Shown here in pieces: positions 1 through 14,400 of a stretch of 64,000 bases of DNA (its first letter is position 1; each line of letters starts with the position of its first letter). The DNA is from Sebastes aleutianus (lineage: Eukaryota > Chordata > Actinopteri > Perciformes > Sebastidae). The translations under genes were made by a program, and so were the position numbers. Location: NCBI GenBank assembly GCA_916700875.1, contig CAKAKS010000060.1, forward strand, positions 4,077,334-4,141,333, written 5' to 3'. The notes below the pieces were generated by a model. The model was not told where the DNA came from and made no database searches. It saw nothing but the letters and a program-made list of their open reading frames with translations.

Positions 1-350
1 GCAGCAGAAACAAACTCACATGTGCTGCTTTCTCTAAAAGGGAAAAGGAGAGGCGGCTGGTTTAGCGCGCTGCTGAGGTGGAGCTGAGGTGGAGCTGTGA
101 GTTTAGCGCGCTGCTGCTGCTGAGGTTGACTGACTGACTGACTCCTCTCTGACTCCAGACTGGTCCTGATGCTTGCTGCCTTTTTCCCTCATATAGCGTC
201 GCGCTGCCGTCACGTGTGGAGATCTCTAGTTTAGTGTTTCTTCTTATTTCAGATGTTGAGGATGACATTTAGTGGAGTCTCCCCCCCCCCCCCCACCACC
301 ACCTCAGACCCCCACGCACTCACCCCCACACTGGCCGGTATATACGAGGT
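1..350 (-). promoter_or_regulatory. Possible promoter/5' leader of the next gene (RSPO2 by synteny)
   Basis: Compositionally distinct, with short duplications: TTTAGCGCGCTGCTG at 61 and again near 102, and AGGTGGAGCTG twice near 76-97. On the minus strand a TATA-like GCTATATGAGGG lies near 190-202. In human, RSPO2 follows EIF3E in the same orientation, so a minus-strand start here would fit. No RSPO2 coding sequence is visible in the window, so the assignment is inference only. Confidence 0.25.
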
Positions 351-1536
351 GGCCTCTGGGTCCTAGTGAGCGCTAAAAGATGGAAACATCCCACAGGAAA
401 ACAGAAAAGAAGTTGGTCTTTTCTTATAGTGGATGTGTGAGTGCAGCTTGTCTGCGGCGGGAAAAAGGTGACTTTATTGTAGCCTTTATTTCAACATCCA
501 CAATAGTCCTTTAATATTTCAACCAATTCCTTATGATATAAGAACGCAATTACACAGTTGCTTTTCTTTAATAAAAGTTTCAAATTAGAGTGTAGTGACC
601 CGTCTCAATTGTAGATAAAACAAAATACAAATTAGAATAATGGCGACACAGTCAATGTGACTATCTCGGTTCAGCTTTCTTCAGCTGATGATAGCCCTAT
701 TGAATAATTAGAGGTTCGCCAAAAAAAAGCAATTATCTGTATAATGTGCGTAATGATGTGGACCCGCAAGTCAACCATCTCGTCACGCCTCTTTTATTGC
801 GCGCCCAGGACCCAGGACTACTCCTCCTCCTCCTCCTCCTCCTCCTCCTTCCTCCTCCTCTGAAATTAATGCTAATCGTTGTGGAGGCTGTAATTGCTGG
901 GACATGAATAAAAATTAAGGGTTTTTCCAGACCCGGGCCTCTCACACCGACTGACCCCCACGACCTCATCAACTGACAATGAGATGGTCAATGGAAGCAG
1001 AGCTCGTCCTTCAGTCACAACCAACTTACCTTGTGGGGAAAGACATGAGAGGGCTGGCAACCATCCATCCATCCAGCCCTCAGTGACATTCAGGCGCTGG
1101 CTGCTCGTCAATTCCAGCTCAGAGATGAGATGTGACGGTGGTGTTATGGAAGTTAGAGACGGAGGCTCCTGGGAACAGAATCACACTGTACTAATATTTA
1201 CATGTGATCTACTAAAAGAGGGGATTTTTGGTTTTATTCGTTCACCCTCAACAGCTGCTCCCCATCCTGATTGGAGAACAAGTTGTGAATGCTCTACCCC
1301 CCTTCAGCCACTAGGTGTGGCACTTAATCTTTTATTTATTTCAGGAAATTATTTACATGTGAGAGAGATGTTGTCCAAGGCAGTAATTCTACATCAGCCC
1401 AACTAGTATGAAGTCAAGAAAAAGTGTACAAATGATGATAAAAAAAACAAAACCTTAAGTCTGGTGCCCTCCATCTTAATGTTACAAATTGTAATTTACA
1501 CACTATTTTTACACTTTAAACACTATAGAAACCGTG

Positions 1537-1807
<271 letters not shown>

Positions 1808-3833
1808 CGGTCTTCTACCATCTACCATTTCTACCATCAGGCAGACACTCGAACAGTTTCCATTTCGTCACTGGAACTGATTGAAAAAAAAATGTGTGGG
1901 GAAAAACCTCGAACAATATGTAAAGGAACAGGGAAGAATCGTGGTTGTTTCCTTGCCAAAACCGATAGTGACCTTTGTCCTGACTTTGTTTATTTATTTA
2001 TCCAGACAGCAGTGACAGACATTGTGGTCAGGAGGGCTGTTAGCCGCAGGCAGTGCCTCGGTTTGGATTCCTCTCTAAAACAACATCGGAGAGTGCACGG
2101 TTAAGGTGAATGTGATAATTTAGGCCTCCGGCACTTTTATTTTCATGATGTGTCATGGAGAAGGGGGCCGGTAAACCAATCACTTTATTCTCTCCATCCC
2201 TTCCCTCCCTCCCTCCCTCCCACTCGTTGCAGTGCACATAAGTGGAGGTGACGTCAGCATTTGGATGGTCTGGCTCGGAGCCCTCGGTGCCATAACAGCA
2301 ATGAGGGGAGCTGCTATACGCACCCTGTCCATCACAGATCCAGACCGGACGGTGCTCAGCGTGGGCTGTTGTCACAGTTTACTAGGTAGAAGAAAAAAGT
2401 TCCAGGCCACAGTGGTCATCGCAAATCTCAAAAATGTCTAGGAGAGGAAGAGAATGAGGCAAACTGGGAAAGTTCAAGTTATACTTAGCAGCTGTCTCCA
2501 TGTTTGTGGCTCCAAAATGGAAAGAGGCAAACTTCAGTGTCCAGAAATAATCTAACATGACATTCACAAACAAAGCTGTAACATTACGGCTCACACGTCA
2601 GTATGCAATTTTATTGTCACCATGTATATCATCACGTAGTCGTATATCACCTCAAGGTCCATTTGGTCGCTGTTTTGGAGCTTGAAAAGAAAAAGGAGTT
2701 GGAAAAAAATGGACATTTAAAGCCAGAGTTGATAATCTTCTAATCAAAAAGATTTTTTTCAAGAAGAGTTTATTGCAATTCTCATTATATCCCGACAGCA
2801 ATCAATAAATCAAATGCTCTGACAAAAAAAAGGAATAAAATCTGGTGTCTGTCGCAGGACTGTAATAAACTCATCCAATCAATTCATTCTGAGTATAAAT
2901 AATAGCCATGTTTGTAGTTGACATTCATAATGATAATTTTGGGGGAGTGGCTTTGGAGGTAGGCCTAAAGAGACGGACTGTCAGTGATGCCGACTTGGTG
3001 ACTTTCTCGCTAGATTTAGCGGCTTTCGGAGCTGGTGCAGTTAGTTATACTCTCATTGGATGAGTTGGCAACACTGGGCTGGCAAGCATACTGTACTCTT
3101 GCTGATTTCTCAAGATTATCAACCCTAGCTTTAAACATCTACAATTCCAAGTACAAGAAGTCTCCCATCTGTTGATGAAGAACATGTGATGTGGTCAAAA
3201 GCTCCAGAAAAGTGATTAAATGGACTTTCAGGTGAGATTGTTGTGTCAACTGCTGTATGCAAGATCTAGAATGATCTATGAACCCCCAACCGTAAATCTA
3301 ATGATTAATCATAACATATTAAAGTCCATCTAAAATCTATATTTTGAATATGCAACTCTTACAGGCTGTAAAGTTTGCTTTTCACTCCGTTACAGAGAGC
3401 AGAGACTGCAAGTCATCTTGAGAACACAGCGGCTGCAATTGATTTTGAAGTCAAAACATCCTTAAAATTCTCCAAAGGATGTGAGATTGTGAAATAAAGA
3501 CATGTGCTCCTATAAATCAGCTTCTCCTACATGAACACAAACATTTCTGCCAAAGTCAGAACAGATTTGGTTGTTTCATCTGAGAGATTTCCGTTTTTAA
3601 TCTGTGTTCTTCTCACTGGTTTGAAGTGGGCGGGGCTTTGTTGAAAAAAAGGTGATGTCACAACTCAGGATTTAGCAATATTTGAATATTGAATATATTC
3701 AAACCAAGCAAGAGAAGAAGATTTGTTCATTAATAAAGATAATGAATGAATGCACTCAACACCAGAATGTGTAGATGGGTGATCAATTCTCAAAAGCAAA
3801 AGTCAAAACATCAGGACACGGACTGCACTCCAC

Positions 3834-4132
3834 TTAAAAGGTGCTAAATACCAGATTGGTTCCACACAGCTCTCAACATGGCGACGGTTGAGCCAGCGGC
3901 TCGTAGCTAACAGCGCTAACAGTGCAAACAATGACAACAGAGCTAACAGTGTTTACATGAACCAGAGGGTGGCTAGTACGCTTCCGCAACACGCCGTCGG
4001 TCAGCACAGCATTATCAGCTGTAACGGGCTTCATTCTCTGCTCAGGTAGACATTACTCCTCTATATCTTTACATAGCAAATAGCTGTTTGCTGCTATATT
4101 AATGCTCTGGATATCATATAGAGCACCTTTAA
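3834..4132. mobile_element. TTAA-flanked MITE, copy 1 (piggyBac-like)
   Basis: Bounded by TTAA at both ends, with inverted termini: AAGGTGCTAAATA on the left and, reverse-complemented, AGGTGCTCTATATG on the right. The interior shares ATTAATGCTCTGGATATC, the segment with GCTCAGGTAGACATTACTCC and the GCTTCCGC block with the copy at 10300-10671, which lies in the opposite orientation. TTAA target choice is typical of piggyBac; there is no coding capacity. Confidence 0.65.
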
Positions 4133-5309
4133 ATTGTTAATTAATGCGTTGCACTGCATATTCCTGATGGGTTTTTTTCTGAACTTCATCTTTTCTGAGC
4201 GTTTCTTTACTATAGTTATGAGTAATGTTAGAGAAAAATCGAAGATCTGAAACCAGGTTTTCAGGGCTTTAAGTCAATACCGTGGTCAGATATTTTTTAT
4301 TTTTTTTATTTTTATTAATAAATGTGTTATTCCTGAAAACACATTTAGTGAGGTCCACCATTCAGACACGTTGCAGTTACCACCTCTAAGCGCTGCGGTT
4401 GGCAGCCAGGACTGACTTATTATAAGTAAAAATAAAACAAAAGGAAACAAAAACAGAGCAGTGCTGAATGACTGGGAGCTTCATGCTCTCGCTCTGTGGA
4501 TCCTGACTACGTGCATAAACCACCTGCATGTGAAACAGTATTGACTGACATAAAGCAGCACAGTGCAGCTTCATTTCCTCTTAAAAGACGTTTATAGCCA
4601 CAGTTTTTTTTACTTTTTCTACGGTCACGATGTAATGATTTATCACGTAGTCGGTTCAGTTTGCGGGCTAAAAACTATTGAGTACTACCTCAAAACTATA
4701 CAGACACTTTTTGCACTTTCCAGACTTTTGATTTAGCCCATTAAAGCAGGTGTATTTCTACATAAAATCCTTGTTTAGTTGTTAAATTATAGGTAAGAAG
4801 AAGAAAATGAAAGGCATGTGAAGGAATGAAAGCCAATAGTGATAAAGAAGGAGGGACAGTGAGGCGGAGGACTGAGTTATGAGAAGGTCGAAAGCAGAGA
4901 AGAGCGGGGGTGGGCTGGGACATTAAAAAGATTGTGTCCGTCTGGCTAATGGTTCTTTATGGCTCTCTCATGTCCACAGATGGGCAGGATGACTGGCAGA
5001 GAGTGTGACCACTGGTAACTGTACATCACCTCTGTTTGCCCCCTCCAGCTGACGTCCCGCTGCCACGCTGAAGCGAACCACTAAAACACCATAAAACCAA
5101 CAGACTAAACAGCCATTCATCATTACTGCGCACACGCGAGCCGCATCACACGCAGCAGTCTTAACTGTCCCACTCAGTGACTCAATACGCACATTAAAAC
5201 TTCATCAAGTATTACCGATACAAAAAGGGCTGACCACGCAAACCTCAGCCGTCGTTCGTAATGTCCAGAAATAAGGCAATCATGGGTGAAAATGGTTTTG
5301 TTGGTCACT

Positions 5310-5315
5310 TTTATT
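5310..5315 (-). terminator. EIF3E: EIF3E poly(A) signal AATAAA
   Basis: A canonical AATAAA on the minus strand, 114 nt past the stop codon, inside TTCAATAAAAGTG. Cleavage is expected about 10-25 nt further on (near 5285-5300), giving a short 3' UTR of about 135 nt. The signal is seen directly; its use is inferred. Confidence 0.75.
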
Positions 5316-5428
5316 GAACTGGTGATGACTTGAACCAAGTGCTAAACTGCACTGTGCTCGTCGGAGATACAAAGTGTGGAAAAAAGATGTAACACAATGA
5401 GTCGGATGGATCCATCTTCATTGTGTGG

Positions 5429-5464
5429 CTAAAATCCAGTTTCCTGACCGGCCCAGTTTGGTGT
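5429..5464 (-). CDS. EIF3E: EIF3E coding exon 13 (terminal)
   Basis: Encodes [11 protein letters not shown] followed by TAG. The acceptor is TTTCTTCCAG|ACA. It corresponds to the human APNWATQDSGFY tail without the last tyrosine. The 3' UTR continues to about 5290. Confidence 0.93.
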   Translation of the reverse strand, partial: TPNWAGQETGF

Positions 5465-8400
5465 CTGGAAGAAAAAGTGTGAAGAAAACGGAAAAGTTAG
5501 ACCATTTGTAGATCGCTGAGAAACGATCAAAACTACATTTTGCAGTTGATTGTGGGAAATGTGAAAAAGTAACATACATGTGCAAGCAGTTATGTGCTGA
5601 CGTTTTTTGCTGTGAGAGTTGACAGGGACCCTAAGCTGCCGTCCCAGATGGTAGGCAGTAAATGTTCTCTATATGTAAGTGATTTGTTGCCTTGAGGACA
5701 GCAGGATGTAATGGTGCTCTGTGAGTTGTTTGCAGCCTCTTTTGTCTAATTACAAAACGTCCTTAATGAGGGGGGCCTTTGCTCTTTTTTACAGGACAGG
5801 GTTATGGCAGCACTCCCGCTGCAGATAATCAAACAATAGGGAGGAGGGGTGATTGAGCACATCAAAAGATAGCTGCACAGTTAAAAAGTGAACATTTAAC
5901 ATGTCTGTTGTAACTCCGTGGCCTTGGTGCTGTCAGGTGTCGGGGACCATCAATCTGATCTGACAGACGTGCGTGTCTTCAAGGAGTGGGGAGTTGTGTG
6001 AAGCAACAGCTCCAGTTCAGAGCATGTGCGTGATTATGACATTCTGTGTAGTGCTTGAACAGTCGACATACCACTAAAACACACAAGGTCAACATCAAAA
6101 ACACACTTAAATGGGATGACTGGACCCTGAGCCAGACATCTGCAACAGGTCCTAAGTGCAGGGAACTCCAGGCTTTAAGTAATGTTCACCAAGAGCTAGT
6201 GTGAGGGTCCACCTTATTTACGTTGCTGAGCTGAGTCACAGAGCTCAGGCATCGTTTTATGGTTGTTTGGAATCTACCTTGTCATTAGGCCTTTGAAGAG
6301 CAATGGAGGGATGAAAGCGTTGGCTCTGTTAAACTTGCTCTTACTGGCTTATTCCGTGTAAAGAGAGCTTTTGTTGATGGTTGTTCATCAACATTCTTTA
6401 GCCTTGTTCTTTTGAGCTGATCATTTGAGACACTTTGAACTGCCCTGAGTTCATGTTGACCTTCTAGCAATCTGATCGGTTAAGGGAGGGATGGTTGCCT
6501 ACAGCGACAAGCTGGGAACGGTGGTTTGTGTGCATTTTTTTTGTATGTACAGTATGTGTGTTACTCACCTCGGTCTTGGTGCTCTGGGCCTGCTTTTTCT
6601 CAATGTTCATGGCCAACATTTGGCTGCGGAACGAGAGGCTCTTGGTCTTCTCAATCACCTGCTGGTAAGGCGATACGGCGTTGTTCCCCATGACCACATG
6701 ACCCTAGAAATATGGACAAAATGGACAACAGATTCACAAAAACAACCGATGATCCAATCACTTTTGGTCTTGCAGACACACCATCCTACAAACACCAACC
6801 AGAGGCTACCTAGGTCCTATTCAAATCTACTGTAGGCACATCTAGATAATTCTATGTCATTCTGGAGGACTGGGCTATGATTTGCTGATTACAGAGAACT
6901 GTTGTGATGTGTACACCAAAACATGCAGGTTCAACATGGAGCCTCACAAAGGGGACCCAACCAGGGCGAGATATTATGCTTACAATTTCCTTACAGTGTA
7001 CCCTTCAATTACAAAATCAGGATATAAATAATGCTTCCTTATCCCTCTGAAGTCACACAGGAGGAGCATCTAAAAGAGCGATATGACTGTCACTAATTAG
7101 TCAAGTGTTGAGCTGATCTGATTGAGGAAGAAGTCAGAAGGTCTCACCAGTTTGGAGTCTATTTTTGCATCCAGCCTGGCGTTGCGGATAAGATTGACGA
7201 TCCATCTCTCAGCGTCCTCGGGCGTCATGTTCAGTTTGTCTGCCAGCATGCTGTTGAGGAAACAAGAGAGACATGAGGCTCTAACCTGAGTGTAAGGAAA
7301 CAGAAACGGTAGGAAGGTCTGTCTCAGTGCTGGACTAACCTGACTCGCCAGATGGTTTGTTACACAGAACCATCTGAGAAGCTGTCACTGGAAACAGTTT
7401 GGGAAAGGGCTGGCACTTTCTTTACTGACTGTCAATCAATCTTGGCTAATCTGACTCAGGAGAAGAGCGTCATCAAAACATCTTTTCCATCGAGGAAAGC
7501 CTTCAGTGCCGTTCTTTGCTCTGCCAGTTCTGATCGAACTGTCGTTTATTGCAGCATCTACGCTAACCTCTTCAGGAGCCACCATTGTTATTTAGAATGA
7601 ACAGTCGCCTCTCCGTGACGTCTCACACACACCTAATTCACGCCTCTAGCTGCCAGTAGCTCCTCACAGGACGCTGATTGGGCCGTGATCTGGCTTGTCG
7701 GACAAAAACGCATTACTTGAAGCCTGACAAGATGGATTTTTTTTTTAAGATGTAATCCAGTGATTCTCCAGCTGCCGTGCAAGGTTAGAGCTGGACAGAT
7801 TGTCCAGAAAATGAAGAGAATACCCAGAGATGCCGACCCTGGCTAAGGACGCCGTACTGGCATGGGACTGATAATACCATATGTGAGGACCTCATATAAT
7901 TAATTATCTTTTGAGGGAATAATGAAATTCACCAAAATCCCTGGTGCTTTAAATTTGTGATGTACCAATTTAACAAATCAAAACCTGAAGTTTGCACTCG
8001 CCACTTCCTTAAAACCTTACTTTACAGATTCCACCATTTAGTCTTACTTTTTTAGCCATGCTAGCAGCATGGCTCTATGGATGGCAATGTTGGCCGTACT
8101 ACTGAACATATTTCAACATCTACCAGATGGATTAGCACAGTCATTTTGTACAGACATACATGGTTTCCAGACTAGAGTTTTCCTCTAGTGCCATCATGAA
8201 ATTTCAGTTAGTCTTATACTTTCGTTTATGACCAAATCCTTGAAAAGCTAAATCGGCCTCAGCAGTACTTTGTGTTTAGAGCTAATTAGCAAATGTTAGC
8301 AATGCTAACACGCTTAACTCTGAAAGTGAACAACATAAACATCCTCATAAAGAGCCTCCAAGAGTCGCTAGCATATTCATGTTCAAATGACAAATGTCTA

Positions 8401-11400
8401 TAAAAATGCCATTTCAGAATATAAACAAACTAAACCTGAACTGATGGTTGGATTACATTAAATCACAGACAATACTCTGCAGTTGTTACTAATCTCTCGG
8501 TAAGATCAGTCCTTTAGAAACAGTGACTTCAATTAAACTGTGTTGATGAATATGCAAAATATGTAACAACACCAAATAACTCTCAGTCAACCCCTACACT
8601 ACACTACATTATGATGGATGTTGCACATTAGGTGCCAAGTGACTAGTAATTATTTTCCTTTGACAGAGCTAATAAATGGCCGACATATTGTGTTCAGGCA
8701 AAAGGTGTACAACATGAAACACACCCCAATACACTTCTAATGGTCCTCTACTAATGGAAGCTTGATTTACAGACTTGTAGGAATAACTCAATTAGTAGTG
8801 CTGGGACTACCCCATGTTGTGAGCCTCTGTGGTTACTTATCCTTTTATTATTGTTTTTGTACCGCTCTACACTCTCCCCACCTGGCTGCTAAAGCTCGTC
8901 GTGACTCGTCACTGGTCAAACAGCGACTGTCCCTCAAAATGAAAGCCATGTTGGGGACCGGCCCGCTCTTTGATATAACGAGAGACATGGATGTGTCACA
9001 GTAGAGGGAGGGGAGGTATGAGGGTGGCTGGCATTCTTTGATCCAAAGCTTTTCCCCAGTGCAGCTGGCTTCCCTTGTGGCTTTCAAAATAACTAGACCC
9101 CCCTCAATATCCCCATCTAGACCCCCTTCCCCCTTCGTTTCCTGCCCCCTTCCTCCCGTCTGACCCCCACCACCCTCCACGCCTACCGCATTTCATATAA
9201 GGGCCCCAATAAATATCCTCAACCCCTCTGTGCACTGCCCACAATTACTACAGCAACCCTACCTCTCATCTCAAAAGCAAGACACCGACCCCCTCCCACC
9301 CCTGAAAAACCGTACTAACACACACACACACTTAATGAAATACTGTCATTGTGTATAGCCGGTGTGTGTTTGTACAAAATAATAGGGGTTAGAAAGGCCT
9401 ATATAAAAACAATTTACTCTACTAATTATCACTTCCTGGTCCATTCATCACATTTTGTGTGACTCCTTCAGTGAGTAAGCTTGAATCGGCCCAGACCACA
9501 CCACTACTCACGCCATGGCGCTGCAAACACAGATCCCACCACCACCATTACTGATTTTTACTGTTGCTCTCAGAGTCTGACTTATTTAAGACATTCTTTT
9601 GGTGGGAAGTAATCTTTGGGATTTGTGATAATCTGTTTTACCTCAAGACTCAAGGCTAAAAAAAAAAACTAAAAAAAAAAAACTACCACTTTCTAACCCA
9701 TGAATGTTGGTCAAATGGTGGCAAAACCACATAAGGAAGGGAAGTGAAATGATGTCAGTGTCTGGATGGGGCATTAAAAGCATAAACAAAAAAATAAAAG
9801 CATTACCTCAGCATAATGAGCAAAGTAGGGTTTGGTCTCCGAGTGACAGTGCATATCTCTCGACACTTTCACCGCAGTGAAGTGATGGAGGATGTGGATA
9901 ACGAGATAGAAAAAGCACCAGTTGGGAGTTGATTCATGTGTCTCAGCAGCCCAGAGGAGGGAAAAGGGATACAGAGAGACTGATCAACCTGTCACTCACA
10001 CCAACACACTGCTAACGTAGCTCTCTGCTGGACGGATGATTACACTTCAGGTCATCAAATCCTGGAGAAAATGATGCTTGACAATGAAATTGCTCCGATG
10101 GATCATTATTGGGAACCTAACAAGTTTGGAAAAGTGTCAGCCTGTCTAATGACGCAAGTTTAGGTTGTGATGGATAACACATGTCAGTGACCACAGAGAG
10201 ACACTATAATAACGTCAGGGATTTTAGTCTGCAGGCCTGAGTGTTGCTAATGTAGAGTGAATGGTACATTGACCAATAGTTGTAGCTTATATTGATAGCT
10301 TAAAGATGCTCTATTCAATATCCAGAGCATTAATATAGCAGCAAACAACTATTTGATATGTAAAGATATAGTGGAGTAATGTCTACCTGAGCAGAGAATC
10401 AAGCTGTGCTTTTCGTGTATGCGAGCGTGCCCCACTGGCTAGCTCACTGCCGCTGCTCTGCACTACGCTCATACGGTGGGTGCAGCTGATAACGTCGTGC
10501 CGACCGATGGCGTCGTCGCGGAAGCGTAGCACCCACCCTCCGGTCTCCTCTCAGGCAAAAGCTGTTATCTCTGTCGGCACTTTCGCCATTGTTAGCACCG
10601 TTAGCTCATCATGTTCAGAGCCTTTGGTGAGGCAATAGAGATGCTCCCAATCCCATATTTAGTGCCTTTAAATCAATAAAAGGTTTTGATCTGAGTTGGT
10701 GTTTTTTTTGGATTATAATGCATTATAATATAAAGTAACGCAATATAACAAAACAACTCAAACTACTTCATCAAAAATCACTATCAAGATGAATTAACGC
10801 CTGTCGGACACAGTCAACAAATACATAAGCCTCATGACTATGTAACACATATAACACAAAAATATTATTATGTCCACCCCTGTATCTTGCTCTTCAACAG
10901 TGTAACACTACAAAAACAATAGTCAACACCTGTTAAGAGCGCCACTCCAGCACACTCACTGACATTCAGAAACACTCTTCACTTATTTACCTAACAATCA
11001 AGTAATCTAAAAGGCAAATCTGAATGAAATTTGTTATTGGTTCCCATGTTACCCGTGTGATTAAGTGATTGCTGCGCAGGGGTACTGGGTGTTTTGTTTG
11101 GCAATTTAGTAAAGTGGGGGCACATGTCAGTCAAGTCCAGGTCAGATATGATGATCAAAACAAACATGATCTGGTTTCCTCGCCGGGGAGTTGAGGTAAC
11201 CCCTAACCCCTCTAAACGTGATCCGAGCAGCATAACACAGGAACACAGAGTGCCCCCAAAAGGCCCAGGGCCTTGGCCTGTACCAGCCAAAGTCCTCTAA
11301 TCTAATTTATAAAAGAAAGTCTGGCAATGTTTTCCTCCCAGGAAGGGCATTTGTATATCAGAGGAGGGTTATTTTATCTCATTGTCTCTCCGAGAGGTGT

Positions 11401-14400
11401 ATAGCAGCTAACCCTACTTAAACCTCAGGGTGAAGGGAAGAAAAGAAAGAGAGAAAAAGGAGGGAGTTGTGAGAGGGTGCAGGGAATGGGTTGGACTTAT
11501 ACAACCAACACTATTGACATCCTTTGGCCCTTAAGCCAGGCAGACAGCCTCCATGACTGGTTTTATTTTACACAACCATGATCCTGTTCCTTGGGGGAGA
11601 GGGGATCACTTTCATTTCGACCCCTTACTCACTCTGGCTCCTGAGCTTTCGACTTCAGGCTAAGGGACTCCTTTAGGTCTTAATACCGAGCTCACACTTG
11701 AAGAGAGGGGTCGGTCATCGGGGTCTAACTCTGTTAGAGGAGAGGAGGAGGAGGAGGAGGATGGGGGATCCTTCTCAAAAGTAGCCCCCTTCTTAACATG
11801 GCTGGCCTAAACTGAATGCATTGTTAAACACTAACATATGATAGTGTTTGGGAGACTCCAAGCCATTTGGAGCAACCCTCGCTTTCGGCTCGGGGTAAAA
11901 TTGATTTTTCGGGGAAACCGAAATGATCGTGTGGTCTTTTTAATGACTCAATTGAGAGGTGGAAAGATCTTCAGTGTTACATCCAAATACACAAGACACT
12001 GCGTCCAACTACCAGTGAGCTGTTGTGTACAAATACAATCTAGTGATGAGGGGGGAAAAAGCTGTCCAAATGATCATGTGTCTGAAGCATTTACTCAAAA
12101 TGTCAAAGGACAAGTGTGCATTTGAGGTCAAAGCAGGGTCTCGCCACTGCAACGTTTAATGGAAGGACTAAGGAAATAAACCCTGTAAATCAAACAAGGA
12201 AAACAAAGCTAAATTGGAAACACGCACACGCACTCAGGACACTGAAAAAGTCTAGACAAAAGGATGTGTGTGCATGCAGTTACGAGTGCAGGCTGAATCA
12301 CAGTTTCACTGCCTTCAGTACATTTTACATAAGCCTTCATTGCATAAAATAACTCAATTACGCCAACTTCTGGTCTACTTTTGTGTCCCAAACTGTGGGC
12401 AAAAGGCAAGCTAAATATCTGTGAAACCATCATGGCCAGCAGCTATAAAAATGTCCTCATTAAAAACAGCCATCGAATTCATTTGAGTCCACGCTTGGGT
12501 GCAGAGGGCTTCTGGGTACAGGACTAATGACTTGGAATTTGGGTGTCTTTCAAAAATAGACAATGTTCTGTCCATCGTCATAATGCCACCGAAAATAAAC
12601 ACAGAAATCCCTGAAACTGCCCCCGATATGTGTTCCCGCTTTAGAAAGCCCAGCAAACGAGAGCACAAGACAGAAAAAAAAGGGTGAAAAGTAGAAAAAT
12701 CACCGTTCGACTTCCTCTTTCAGTGTTACCACTAACCTTTGTGGTCCTTAACAAGTAAATGGATCCAATTGCAGTAAGTCTGCCAAAAAGAACCAGGACT
12801 CCTAATCAATTCCAGACAATCTGCAACTGGAGATTTCGACGGGGCCTGATCATGTTCCACGGTTCAACCTTGACTACAGACCTCCACGGCTCTATATAAC
12901 AGTCAATGCAATCATTTTCGTGTCAACAGAAGTAATTCATTCCCTCTTTCCACTGAGCATCATGTGTTTGTGGACCATATTTGAAATGCAGACCTTCCTT
13001 CAGCATTCGCTGTGAATATAGCCTGCTGAAAGCGATGGTAGATTTGTGCTGTGAAATAGTGAGGATACACAAATGTGTAACGTGTGCATTATCTAATATC
13101 AGAGATTAGATGCGGCAACAAGCACAAATCCACAAAGACGGGGATTAATGGCTGAGAACGGTGAATGATCTGTCTTTATCTTTGTCACTCTCTAAAATTG
13201 ATGTAAAGAGGCAGCCAAATCCTATAATCTCTCTTAATTGCAGACAATTACTATAATCTTTTTTTTTTCTCTCGGCTAATGCTCACTATAATTAGCATTG
13301 ATTAAATTTCTTGGTTTTAGGGGAAGCATCCAAGGTCAGTTTTATTTTAATGTACCAAAACTGCATTTTGAACTAGGAGTCAATAGAGACCTACAAAACC
13401 ATTTGACCTCCCTTCACCCAAAGAAAAGGAGCTGAAAGATTCCTGCCTGCTACCGCAGCTGGGAACGTCTAAAGCCGTCTAAACCCTGACCTCTTCCTGG
13501 GAGAAAACTGTCCACGAATTGGCCTCGGACAGGTGGTCTTAAAAGTTTAGTGAGCAGGGCAACCTGTGGAGACCTGGAAGCAGTTAAACCTCACAATACT
13601 TAATCCTCGAGTTGTGTGGGGTCAGCATGGCTGTGTGTGGAAGGGGCAATAAACACTTATCTGTGAGCAGAATTCCACTAATCACAAAGCCCATGTTTTA
13701 CTTCCTGTTTACTGAGTGCTTACAAAGTCTAGTGATAGCCAATAGGACTTCCTGTTAGTCGTAAGGGATGTGTGTCTGAATCCTGCTGTGCACCATGGTC
13801 AGTGACTATAGTGTCCCACATGTACCATCACCAAAAGTCAGAGGCTCAACTTGCAAATGTTAGTTTCACAGAGTCTGGATTGTATTGCGTGACTAACCTG
13901 ATGCTAATGCACTGGTGAATTCTGCAGAAGGTCTCGAAGATGAAGAGGCGGGCATTCTCAATGAAGTCCTCCAGGCAAGCGACCAGGAAGAAGTCATTCA
14001 CAAGAACCTAAGAGAAAGAGAGCATGTTATTTAAGAGCAGTTATTTCTGTCTGTTTATAGGTCTACCTCAAAGTTTCTCTTAAGGTTCGCGAAACAGTTA
14101 AATAACTCAGAGCTTTTCTTAGACTCATTAGGACAATCAAGCCGGGACCTTCAGATTGAACAGCAATGGAGAGTCACGAGTGTAGCATTACAAGTTGCAG
14201 TCGGTCTGCCTCTAGGAATTCATGTCTTATTCAATTAAGGAAAAAAAAAAAAAATGAACTGAAACCAAATTCAATCCATTGTTGATAAATGTTCAGAGTA
14301 AACAGGGAAGGGAGGACCATGCTGGCTACATTTATCAAAAGGTCTGTTTTGTCAAGTTCCCTGTATAAGGTAGTACTCCCAGACCCTGCAAGGTGATTCA

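Larger units (their letters stand above)
7251..13897 (-). other. EIF3E: EIF3E intron 10 (6.6 kb)
   Basis: The longest intron. It holds a degenerate percomorph dispersed repeat (about 8050-8400), a TTAA MITE (10300-10671), short A-runs near 9659-9680 and an AT-rich segment with homeobox-type motifs (about 13080-13330). No other gene is supported. Confidence 0.8.
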
